Shown: piece after piece, positions 1-5,187 of the stretch | Numbering within the stretch: the first letter of the stretch is position 1 | Layout of the letters: each line of letters opens with the position of its first letter | Origin: Chloroflexota bacterium | Lineage (GTDB): Bacteria; Chloroflexota; UBA5177; JANWHV01 | Reading direction: 5' to 3' | Assembly: GCA_028287725.1 (NCBI GenBank) | Contig: JAQBPC010000318.1 | Span: 1 to 5,187, forward strand | DNA: 5,187 nt | Notes under the pieces: generated by a model | What the model was told of the DNA's origin: nothing | Database searches by the model: none | Seen by the model: only the letters and a program-made list of their open reading frames with translations | Program-made: the position numbers and the translations under genes

Positions 1-55
1 ACCATTTGAGACTACTCGAACCGGCATTCAACACGAGCACGCGTTGTAATTTCAT
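1..55 (-). CDS. ackA: Acetate kinase, N-terminal fragment (runs off the left edge)
   Basis: The minus strand reads ATG at 55-53 and then MKLQRVLVLNAGSSSLKW before the window ends, so 18 codons are visible. The segment LVLNAGSSSLK is the N-terminal signature of the acetate kinase family (acetokinase, ASKHA fold): a beta strand followed by N-x-G-S-S-S-x-K, whose Asn and Ser/Lys line the phosphate/metal site. The enzyme is cytoplasmic and interconverts acetyl phosphate + ADP with acetate + ATP. An in-frame TGA at 64-62 lies just upstream and the two codons between are not starts, which fixes the ATG at 55 as the start. The Shine-Dalgarno is weak (a purine-rich AAAAGAAG about 14 bases upstream). 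Tryptophan follows the SSLK where phenylalanine is more usual. The gene is divergent from glk across 349 bases. No phosphotransacetylase gene lies directly upstream, so ackA is first in its transcript. Butyrate or propionate kinases share the motif, so substrate specificity is inferred. Confidence 0.82.
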   Translation of the reverse strand, partial: MKLQRVLVLNAGSSSLKW

Positions 56-404
56 GGCCGGTCACTGACTTCTTTTGTGTCCATAGGTTTCCAGCCTCGC
101 AGTATTTCCAGGCGTCCTTATTTTTGACACACCCGGAACTGAAATCTCCGACGGAGAGCCCTGCAGAAGCACGCTTTCTGCAAGACCGCATCTACAGACT
201 CGCAAGAATGCTCATCCACAATGAAGCTAGTCCTCTGACATGACTATATCCAGCACGCTCGAAAGAGATCTAGACCATTCCATTTGAGTGCAGGCCGGGG
301 TAGTCGCCGCCCATGTCGAGTGGGACTGGGCTTCCACAAGCAGGTATGTGTGCCGGCAGTTTGGTCTACCAGTACACTGCATGCAAGGATAGGAGAGCAT
401 CACA
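56..404. other. Divergent intergenic region between ackA and glk
   Basis: These 349 bases separate the two divergent starts and should hold both promoters. A consensus -35 hexamer TTGACA lies at 124-129 on the plus strand, but no good -10 follows at 15-18 bases. A perfect inverted repeat TCTCCG-A-CGGAGA lies at 145-157. An 8-base palindrome TGCATGCA lies at 378-385, shortly before the glk ribosome binding site. One plus-strand frame is open from about 10 to the TGA at 241-243 but has no plausible early start codon and no recognisable motif. I see no gene I would call here. Confidence 0.6.
145..157. promoter_or_regulatory. Perfect 13-base inverted repeat, possible operator
   Basis: The sequence TCTCCG-A-CGGAGA is a perfect 6+1+6 dyad. 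It lies 90 bases upstream of the ackA start and 16 bases past a TTGACA hexamer (124-129), about where a repressor would overlap a -10 region. No particular regulator is recognised. A dyad this short can arise by chance, and no second copy was noticed in the window. Confidence 0.3.
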
Positions 405-1394
405 ATGCTACTTGCTGGCGACGTCGGTGGCACCAAAACAAATCTTGCGGTGTTTGCGTCGGCGGATGACTTGCGTACCCCGCTACTTGAAGCGACTTTC
501 CCCAGTGGTCATTTCCCAAGCCTTGAGGCGCTGATACAGGAGTTCATGTCGCAAGTCAGACTACCTGTTAAGCAGGCAAGCATTGGAGTAGCAGGCCCTG
601 TCGCCGATGGACAGTCCAAGACGACGAACCTACCGTGGCACGTCGACGCCAGGCAACTGCGCGAAAAGCTCCAGCTTGAGTCGGTGCTCCTGCTGAACGA
701 TCTCGCCGCTATTGCCAACGCTGTGCCGCTTCTCAAACCGGAAGATCTGCACACTATCAACACTGGGAAACCCCGCGAAGGCGGGGCGCTCGCCGTTATC
801 GCGCCGGGAACGGGCCTCGGTGAGGCGTTCCTTAGCTGGAACGGTACGCGATATGTCGCGCATGAGTCGGAAGGCGGGCATACGGATTTTGCACCGACGA
901 CTCCGCTGCAGGTGGACTTGCTGCGCTACATGCAGGCCCGCTTTGACCACGTAAGTTGCGAGCGGGTTTGCTCAGGCATAGGTCTGCCAAATATCTTTGC
1001 GTTCCTGAAAGACAGCGGCTATGCGCGAGTACCGGACGACCTGGCGCAGCAAATCGCGAACACTCCCGACCCGACGCCGATCATTGTCAACTCAGCGCTA
1101 GAGTCCCGAAACCCAAATGAGATATGCGCTGAAACGCTCAATTTGTTTGTGTCGATCCTAAGCGCGGAGGCAGGTAATCTTGCGCTCAAAGTGCTGGCCA
1201 CCGGAGGCGTCTATCTGGGTGGCGGCATCCCGCCGCGAATCCTGAGAGTGCTGGAGCCGGCGCGATTTATGTCAACATTCAGTCACAAGGGCAGATTCGC
1301 GGAAATGCTCAAGGTCGTGCCCATACACGTGATAATGAATCCAAAGGCCGCACTGCTTGGCGCCGCGGCATACGGCTTTGACATGGCCTCGTAG
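405..1394 (+). CDS. glk: Glucokinase (Glk family, ATP-dependent)
   Basis: This 329-residue cytoplasmic enzyme phosphorylates glucose to glucose 6-phosphate with ATP, feeding glycolysis, Entner-Doudoroff or pentose phosphate routes. It belongs to the non-ROK bacterial glucokinase family (E. coli Glk is 321 residues). The phosphate-binding loop GDVGGTK sits at residues 5-11. TNLPW is at 74-78. The NDL motif is at 98-100, with Asp99 in the place of the catalytic base. APGTGLGE is at 133-140, EGGH at 156-159, ERVCSG at 186-191, GGGIPPRIL at 272-280 and NPKAALLGA at 312-320. Asn98, Asp99, Glu156, His159 and Glu186 correspond to the glucose-contacting set of E. coli Glk, so the active site looks complete. 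AGGAG at 391-395, 9 bases before the ATG, supports the start. The gene stands alone, divergent from ackA and convergent with pckA. There is no RpiR/HexR domain fused to it and no zwf or edd neighbour in view. Confidence 0.96.
   Translation: MLLAGDVGGTKTNLAVFASADDLRTPLLEATFPSGHFPSLEALIQEFMSQVRLPVKQASIGVAGPVADGQSKTTNLPWHVDARQLREKLQLESVLLLNDLAAIANAVPLLKPEDLHTINTGKPREGGALAVIAPGTGLGEAFLSWNGTRYVAHESEGGHTDFAPTTPLQVDLLRYMQARFDHVSCERVCSGIGLPNIFAFLKDSGYARVPDDLAQQIANTPDPTPIIVNSALESRNPNEICAETLNLFVSILSAEAGNLALKVLATGGVYLGGGIPPRILRVLEPARFMSTFSHKGRFAEMLKVVPIHVIMNPKAALLGAAAYGFDMAS
771..786 (+). other. Strong GC hairpin inside glk
   Basis: CCCCGC-GAAG-GCGGGG forms a perfect 6-bp all-GC stem with a 4-base loop. 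It falls in the variable stretch (about residues 122-127) between NDL and the APGTGLGE loop. No U-rich tract follows, so it is not an intrinsic terminator. It may only reflect GC-rich codons for a Lys-Pro-Arg-Glu-Gly-Gly loop. Confidence 0.35.
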
Positions 1395-1418
1395 CTACTT
1401 CGCGACGGGTACACCGCA

Positions 1419-3014
1419 CTACTTGTCGGTGCGCCGCGGCCCACCCAGCTGAACACCGGGATCCACGTTGACGAAGGTGTTGAAGTTTTCGTGAAATCGG
1501 CCGGCCAGATGTCGTGCCGCCTGGTCGTATGCTGCCGTGTCCGACCAGGTATCTCGTGGGCGCAGCAACTCATCTGGAACTCCAGGCACATGCTCGGGGA
1601 TGTGCAGACCGAACACTGGGTCGGTCCACGTCGGACAGCCATCGAGAGCTCCCGACAGCGCAGCATGCACCATCGATCGGGTGAGCCCGAGCTTGATGCG
1701 CGTTCCCACCCCGTACGGGCCCCCGGTCCAACCAGTATTCAGCAGATAACACGTGGCGCCGTACTGTTGCAGGCGATCACGCAGCATTTCGGCGAATGCG
1801 CTGGGCGGGAGCGCTAGAAAGGGAGCGCCAAAACATGCGCTGAATGTGGCTTCCGGTTCCCCGTCCATGTCTGCTTCCGTCCCGGCCAGTTTTGCCGTAT
1901 AGCCGGACAGGTAGTAGTAAAGCGCCTGATCGGGATCGAGGCGAGCAATCGGTGGCATCACGCCAAACGCATCAGCTGTGAGAAATACAACTGTACGGGC
2001 ATGGCCCGCCCGACCCTCCGAGACGGCTCCTGGAATGAAATCGATCGGGTACGCCGCTCTCGTATTTTCGGTAATGCGGATGTCGTTGTAATCCGGCTCT
2101 CTTGTGCACTCGTTCAACACGACATTTTCGAGAACCGAGCCAAATTTGATCGCCTCGAAGATTTGTGGCTCGCTTTCTCGCCGCAGGTTCACGCATTTGG
2201 CGTAGCAGCCGCCTTCAAAATTGAAAACTCCGTCGGCGCCCCACCCATGCTCATCATCGCCGATCAATCGGCGTTCCGGATCGGCGGAGAGAGTGGTCTT
2301 ACCCGTACCTGACAGGCCAAAGAATAGCGCGACATCTCCATCAATTCCGACGTTTGCCGAACAATGCATAGGGAAGACGCCATGCTCAGGCAAAACATAG
2401 TTGAGATAACTAAAGACGCTCTTCTTGATCTCGCCTGCGTACTTCGTACCTGCGATCGTCACAAGTCGGCGGCTGAAATCCAAGATTATTGCTGCTTCGG
2501 AGCGCACACCATCGCGCTCCGGGTCACAGACAAAATCCGGAGCGGCAAGGACCGTGAAGCCGGGCGTGAAGTCAAGCTGTTCTTCAATGCTGGTGCGAAG
2601 GAAAAGTTGCCGTGCGAAAAGTGCCTGCCATGCGTGCTCTGCTACGACACGCACGCCAAGTCGGTGTGCCGGATGCGCACCCGCCCATGCGTCAACAATG
2701 AACGTCTCGCGTTCGCTGAGATACGACATTATGCGGTCTTGTAGCCTGCCTGCCACGGCGGGTTCGATCGGAGTGTTAAACCCACCCCAGGCCACGCGGT
2801 CTGCCGTGGCAGCGTCACGAACGATGAACTTGTCTTTTACCGAGCGACCGGTTCTCGGAGCAGTCTCAGCTACAAGCGCGCCTTGAGCTGAAAGTTGCGC
2901 GTTCCCAGCGAGCAGTGCGTGCTCGACGAGTATCGGTGTGCTGAGGTTGTACAAAGCTCGTGGCCATTCTCGACTGGAAACGCGATCCGTCGTCGGATGT
3001 GTGGCCTTCTTCAT
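1419..3014 (-). CDS. pckA: Phosphoenolpyruvate carboxykinase (ATP)
   Basis: This 531-residue cytoplasmic enzyme converts oxaloacetate + ATP to phosphoenolpyruvate + CO2 + ADP, the first committed step of gluconeogenesis from TCA-cycle carbon. Its length is normal for the ATP-dependent family. TGRSVKDKF (55-63) carries the substrate-binding Arg57. GTKYAGEIKK (189-198) supplies Tyr192 and the Lys197/Lys198 pair, and MHCSANVG (216-223) holds metal-binding His217. The P-loop GLSGTGKTTLS is at 233-243. The kinase-2-like IGDDEHGW is at 251-258 with the metal-binding acidic pair. ENTRAAYP (316-323) holds Arg319. GWTGGPYGVGTRI (428-440) and the following KLGLTR form the adenine/nucleotide site. No key residue is missing. 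The pattern GTKYAGEIKKSVF plus LNYVLPE recalls alphaproteobacterial PckA. The ATG at 3014 fits the family N-terminus, but only a weak G-rich stretch (GGGTGGGA, about 3022-3029) lies upstream. The gene is monocistronic in view and ends 24 bases from the glk stop. Confidence 0.97.
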   Translation of the reverse strand: MKKATHPTTDRVSSREWPRALYNLSTPILVEHALLAGNAQLSAQGALVAETAPRTGRSVKDKFIVRDAATADRVAWGGFNTPIEPAVAGRLQDRIMSYLSERETFIVDAWAGAHPAHRLGVRVVAEHAWQALFARQLFLRTSIEEQLDFTPGFTVLAAPDFVCDPERDGVRSEAAIILDFSRRLVTIAGTKYAGEIKKSVFSYLNYVLPEHGVFPMHCSANVGIDGDVALFFGLSGTGKTTLSADPERRLIGDDEHGWGADGVFNFEGGCYAKCVNLRRESEPQIFEAIKFGSVLENVVLNECTREPDYNDIRITENTRAAYPIDFIPGAVSEGRAGHARTVVFLTADAFGVMPPIARLDPDQALYYYLSGYTAKLAGTEADMDGEPEATFSACFGAPFLALPPSAFAEMLRDRLQQYGATCYLLNTGWTGGPYGVGTRIKLGLTRSMVHAALSGALDGCPTWTDPVFGLHIPEHVPGVPDELLRPRDTWSDTAAYDQAARHLAGRFHENFNTFVNVDPGVQLGGPRRTDK

Positions 3015-3053
3015 TGAAGCATCCCACCCACTTATGCAGCACCCAGCTCTCGC

Positions 3054-3077
3054 TTCCGGAACGCCATTGCTCCGGAG
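3054..3077. promoter_or_regulatory. Tandem CCGG palindromes upstream of pckA
   Basis: TTCCGGAA (3054-3061) and CTCCGGAG (3070-3077) are two perfect 8-base palindromes sharing a TCCGGA core, with centres 16 bases apart. They lie roughly 40-63 bases upstream of the pckA start codon. A tandem arrangement near the promoter or leader of a nutrient-regulated gene would suit a regulator binding site, but no specific regulator is recognised and the role is inferred from position alone. Confidence 0.3.
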
Positions 3078-3183
3078 TCACTGGTGAAATCCTTAGTTCC
3101 GTTTAGGCATCTCACCGGACTGCAAGATTTGCCACGGCCTTGTCTGCTAAGATACCGCATCACCACGATGGGACGCATAGATG

Positions 3184-3194
3184 GGTACTGTACC
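3184..3194. promoter_or_regulatory. GGTAC-T-GTACC palindrome, possible operator
   Basis: This is a perfect 5+1+5 dyad about 170 bases upstream of the pckA start and 175 bases beyond the flavoenzyme stop. No further complementary bases extend it. It could be an upstream regulator site for pckA or may be chance; nothing in the sequence names a binding protein. Confidence 0.2.
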
Positions 3195-3291
3195 ACGACT
3201 GCATCGCTGCGCGCATACACTTAGTCGGAAGGCGCATTCGTCTCGCGTGCTCGGTTGCCGGCGCTCAAAACCAGGGCAAATGAGCTTTATC

Positions 3292-3308
3292 GTCCCTTGC
3301 GAAGGGAC
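3292..3308 (-). terminator. 7-bp hairpin after the flavoenzyme gene, weak terminator candidate
   Basis: On the minus strand GTCCCTT-CGC-AAGGGAC is a perfect 7-bp stem with a 3-base loop, starting about 60 bases after the flavoenzyme stop codon at 3371-3369. The bases that follow in the transcript (GATAAAGC) are not a U-tract, so this is not a classical intrinsic terminator. It could instead protect the transcript's 3' end or be a protein-binding dyad. Confidence 0.3.
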
Positions 3309-3368
3309 CCACACGGCAGGCAGACAGCACCGCACATGAAGTCTGAACCCCGGCGCTGCGATTACTGG

Positions 3369-4865
3369 CTACCCATCCGCACCTAGGCCGGGATTGCTCG
3401 ACCGCACGTTGACTCTGGTGAAGCCAGCCGGCACCAAGCCCGCTACAAACCGCGTCACAGGGTCGACGGGTAGCTCTGCCTCTTCGCGTGCCTCTTTGCA
3501 AGCTACGGCACGGCGCACGACTTGTCCGCCGAAGTAGCGAAATGGCTCGGCGGGCAGCATTCCCGGCGCACCGCGAACCAGTCCACAGCTGGCCCATTCG
3601 TCCTTACGTCCCAGGGCAACTGAGGCGAGGATGCGGCCGATCGCGTACGAAGGGCCGACGCCGTTTCCCGAGTAGCCGCCGCCGTACCAAATAGGAACGC
3701 GCCCGTTTAGTCTTCCGACAAACGGCAAGCCGTCAGCGCTGCGATCGACCGCGCCGCTCCACGCATGCGTCACGTCGACACCATGTGTCACGGGCAGCAA
3801 ACGGCGCATGTCGTGAATAACTTCTCGGCTGCGCTTCACGTCGTAGTCGAAGCGGTGACCAATTCGGCCACCGTAGGCAAGCGAGCCGCCCCCGCGACCG
3901 AAGGCGATACGCCCATCGCGCGTCGTGCGATAGTAGTGAACCATCATTCTGGAGTTTGAGATAGACTCGCCGCCAGTCCAGCCGCTTCGGGCCAACGCGT
4001 CACCAAGAGGCGCCGTCGCCACCACATCACTCGAAATCGGCATGATGGCGCGTGTGAGCTCCGGTACATTGGCGAGCCAAACATTGGTGGCAAGAACAAT
4101 AGTGTCGGCCTGCACCCGCCCTAGCACAGTCTCGACTACGCCAGCCTGGCGATCCAAATGTTTCATTGGCGAATGTTCAAAGATGCGAATGCCACGTTGC
4201 AAGGCAACCCGTCGCATACCCCGAGCAAGAAGGGCGGGTTGGACCGTGGCCGCCGCGGGCTCGAAAATCCCGCCAAGATGCGCGGCAGAGCCGGTTCGCC
4301 GTATCACCTCCTGAGCATCCAGCTCCTGAAAAGGATGGACACCCAAGCGCTCGCATGTATCCTGCGCGGTCCTCCACGAGTCCAGGTGCGCGGTGGCAGT
4401 CGCGGTCCACAGCCAGCCATTCTGGAGAAAATGTGCGTCAACACTATGTTCGTCGCAGAATGTCCCAATGCTGGAGACCGCCTCCTCCGAGGCTTTCGCG
4501 AGCCACACTGCCTCGTGTTCACCGACACGCTTGACCCGCGAAGCAATCTTGGCCCACCAGGTATCGACGAAGCCGCCGTTCCGCCCGCTTGCCGCGCCCC
4601 CGCAAATGTCAGCTTCCAGGACGACGATCGAAGCGCCCGGCGCTAGCTCCGAGATTCGTAACGCCGTCCAAAGGCCGGTGTATCCTCCACCAACCACGCA
4701 AACTTCGGCCTTGATGGGTCCATCGAGCCGTGGCGCAGGTACAGGTGGCTCGCTGGTGAGCGCTTCGTGCAGCCACAACGAACGGCGGCTCAAGCCGGCC
4801 AGGTTCCCCCGGCTCGATCCGGCGCTTGGGGTGGAGCGGTCAATGGGAGGCGCCTGTCTGGTCAT
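3369..4865 (-). CDS. FAD-dependent amine/amino-acid oxidoreductase (DAO/DadA superfamily)
   Basis: From the ATG at 4865 the product is 498 residues. An N-terminal Rossmann fold AEVCVVGGGYTGLWTALRI (about 53-71) binds the FAD ADP moiety, and VVLEADICGG ends with the acidic residue of the second strand. ASGRNGGFVDTWWAK (about 92-106) is the conserved Gly-rich flavin segment of this family. TIVLATNVW (about 255-263) is a third FAD-contacting strand. HAWSGAVDRSADGLPFVGRL and YGGGYSGNGVGPSYAIGR (about 367-410) form the C-terminal flavin-binding cap. The pattern matches the OrdL/PuuB-like branch of DAO enzymes, which oxidise secondary amines, polyamine derivatives or amino acids to imines. The substrate cannot be read from the sequence. 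The gene is divergent from a second FAD enzyme at 5132. The start is uncertain: the frame is open upstream to an ATG at 5015, and AAGGAG at 4934-4929 would suit a TTG at 4919. Recognisable family similarity begins only near SLWLHEA (about residue 29), so the shorter form is preferred. No signal peptide or membrane segment is evident. Confidence 0.88.
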   Translation of the reverse strand: MTRQAPPIDRSTPSAGSSRGNLAGLSRRSLWLHEALTSEPPVPAPRLDGPIKAEVCVVGGGYTGLWTALRISELAPGASIVVLEADICGGAASGRNGGFVDTWWAKIASRVKRVGEHEAVWLAKASEEAVSSIGTFCDEHSVDAHFLQNGWLWTATATAHLDSWRTAQDTCERLGVHPFQELDAQEVIRRTGSAAHLGGIFEPAAATVQPALLARGMRRVALQRGIRIFEHSPMKHLDRQAGVVETVLGRVQADTIVLATNVWLANVPELTRAIMPISSDVVATAPLGDALARSGWTGGESISNSRMMVHYYRTTRDGRIAFGRGGGSLAYGGRIGHRFDYDVKRSREVIHDMRRLLPVTHGVDVTHAWSGAVDRSADGLPFVGRLNGRVPIWYGGGYSGNGVGPSYAIGRILASVALGRKDEWASCGLVRGAPGMLPAEPFRYFGGQVVRRAVACKEAREEAELPVDPVTRFVAGLVPAGFTRVNVRSSNPGLGADG

Positions 4866-5131
4866 ACGCACAGCCACGCTTTCTGCAACTTCAGGATGCC
4901 ATCCGAACATCACCGCCAAGTATAAGGGCTCCTTACCGGGAAATGCGAAGAACCGGCAAACTCGAGTCTCGCACGCACGCTGCACGTGGTCCGGCCGGAG
5001 GCAGGTGACATACACGTTTGGTCACAGCTACGACCGTTGCAACTCTTCCACCGGACGGAGTACGCTAACAAGCGGTCTCGCGTGACCCGACCCCTCCTGT
5101 CACAACCTTAGAGCATGATCGGGAGAATAGT
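4866..5131. other. Divergent intergenic region between two FAD oxidoreductase genes
   Basis: This gap of up to 266 bases (shorter if the minus-strand gene starts at 4910 or 4919) should contain both divergent promoters. For the plus-strand gene a weak promoter-like pair TTGCAA (5037-5042) and TACGCT (5061-5066) is spaced 18 bases, with only 4/6 and 3/6 consensus matches. A loose half-site pair GGTC-N8-GACC lies around 5020-5035. No regulator is recognised. Confidence 0.45.
4929..4934 (-). promoter_or_regulatory. Shine-Dalgarno-like AAGGAG that may set the flavoenzyme start
   Basis: The minus strand carries AAGGAG at 4934-4929, the best ribosome-binding match near this gene. It is 9 bases from an in-frame TTG (4919), 15 from a GTG (4913) and 18 from an ATG (4910). 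The ATG at 4865 has no comparable site. Taken alone this favours a start at 4919, adding 18 residues to the 498-residue form. Confidence 0.35.
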
Positions 5132-5187
5132 ATGGCCTCCTATGACGCCGTAATCATCGGCGGTGGGAACCTCGGCCTGTGGACAGC
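5132..5187 (+). CDS. Second FAD-dependent oxidoreductase, N-terminal fragment (runs off the right edge)
   Basis: The visible 18 codons read MASYDAVIIGGGNLGLWT, followed by two bases of the next codon. A short polar start, then a hydrophobic beta strand (AVII) and GGGNLG is the dinucleotide-binding GxGxxG motif of FAD-dependent oxidoreductases, placed at the extreme N-terminus as in the DAO superfamily (sarcosine oxidase beta subunit, glycine oxidase, HcnC/OoxB-type subunits). GGGAGA at 5121-5126 ends 5 bases before the ATG and supports the start. Only the cofactor-binding loop is visible, so substrate, length and partners cannot be read. The divergent flavoenzyme next to it suggests an amine or amino-acid catabolic locus continuing to the right; this is inference. 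Confidence 0.75.
   Translation, partial: MASYDAVIIGGGNLGLWT

Larger units (their letters stand above)
3015..3368. other. Intergenic region upstream of pckA, downstream of the flavoenzyme gene
   Basis: This 354-base stretch should carry the pckA promoter and leader and the end of the flavoenzyme transcript. It holds two adjacent CCGG-centred palindromes (3054-3061 and 3070-3077), a palindrome GGTAC-T-GTACC (3184-3194) and a 7-bp hairpin (3292-3308). Short open frames on the minus strand show no family motifs, unusual composition or credible ribosome binding sites, and I treat them as chance. I find no unambiguous sigma-70 promoter by eye, no tRNA and no gene remnant I can recognise. Confidence 0.6.

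Noticed and set aside
227..436. Minus-strand 69-codon frame overlapping the glk start
   Set aside because: It begins antisense to the conserved GDVGGTK loop of glk and has no motif or ribosome binding site; chance is the simpler explanation.
1433..1440. GCCGCGGC palindrome near the pckA 3' end as a shared terminator
   Set aside because: It lies inside the pckA coding end, has no loop and has no U-tract on either strand.
2425..2886. 153-codon plus-strand open frame antisense to pckA
   Set aside because: It lies wholly inside the well-conserved pckA N-terminal half and its translation is low-complexity Ser/Arg/Ala with no recognisable domain.
3124..3137. Sigma-54-like TGGCA...TTGCA on the minus strand upstream of pckA
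   Set aside because: The GG and GC elements are separated by 8 bases rather than the required 10, so it does not fit a -24/-12 promoter.
3032..3335. Overlapping small minus-strand frames (62-codon class) upstream of pckA
   Set aside because: They overlap one another in different frames, show no motifs and have compositions typical of random GC-rich sequence.
170..4888. 14-base exact repeat CACGCTTTCTGCAA at 170-183 and 4875-4888
   Set aside because: It does not extend beyond 14 bases on either side, the two contexts differ (intergenic versus flavoenzyme 5' region), and one such match in a window this size is only mildly unlikely by chance.
4393..5085. 230-codon plus-strand open frame antisense to the flavoenzyme and spanning the divergent gap
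   Set aside because: It mirrors the codon structure of a convincing FAD enzyme on the other strand, has no family motif and is rich in Ser/Arg/Ala/Pro, as expected of an antisense shadow in GC-rich coding DNA.

Overview
The window looks like a chromosomal segment of central carbon metabolism from a moderately GC-rich bacterium, most likely a pseudomonadote (alpha- or betaproteobacterial flavour). The glucokinase is the proteobacterial/cyanobacterial Glk type rather than a ROK kinase, and the PEP carboxykinase is the ATP-dependent type, with residue patterns that recall alphaproteobacterial PckA. This taxonomic guess comes from remembered family patterns, not from a search.

Layout, left to right. 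(1) Positions 1-55, minus strand: the first 18 codons of an acetate kinase gene (ackA) running off the left edge. (2) 56-404: a 349-base divergent intergenic region with a perfect 6+1+6 inverted repeat (145-157) but no convincing gene. (3) 405-1394, plus strand: glucokinase (glk), with a clear Shine-Dalgarno. (4) A 24-base convergent gap. (5) 1419-3014, minus strand: ATP-dependent phosphoenolpyruvate carboxykinase (pckA). (6) 3015-3368: a 354-base intergenic region serving as the pckA leader. It holds two adjacent CCGG-centred palindromes, a GGTAC-T-GTACC palindrome and a 7-bp hairpin. (7) 3369-4865, minus strand (5' end uncertain): an FAD-dependent amine/amino-acid oxidoreductase of the DAO/DadA superfamily. 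(8) 4866-5131: a divergent intergenic region. (9) 5132-5187, plus strand: the first 18 codons of a second, different FAD-dependent oxidoreductase running off the right edge.

How the genes fit together. Glk feeds glucose into hexose phosphate metabolism, PckA takes oxaloacetate back to PEP for gluconeogenesis, and AckA interconverts acetyl phosphate and acetate with ATP. The left two thirds is therefore a group of phosphotransfer enzymes at the glycolysis/gluconeogenesis/overflow nodes. The right third looks like the edge of an amine or amino-acid oxidation locus with two divergently transcribed flavoenzymes. I see no mobile element, CRISPR array, tRNA, rRNA or phage signature. Nothing here is clearly a new biological system. 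The points most worth a second look are the two edge-truncated genes, the divergent flavoenzyme pair and the small palindromes in the two long intergenic regions.
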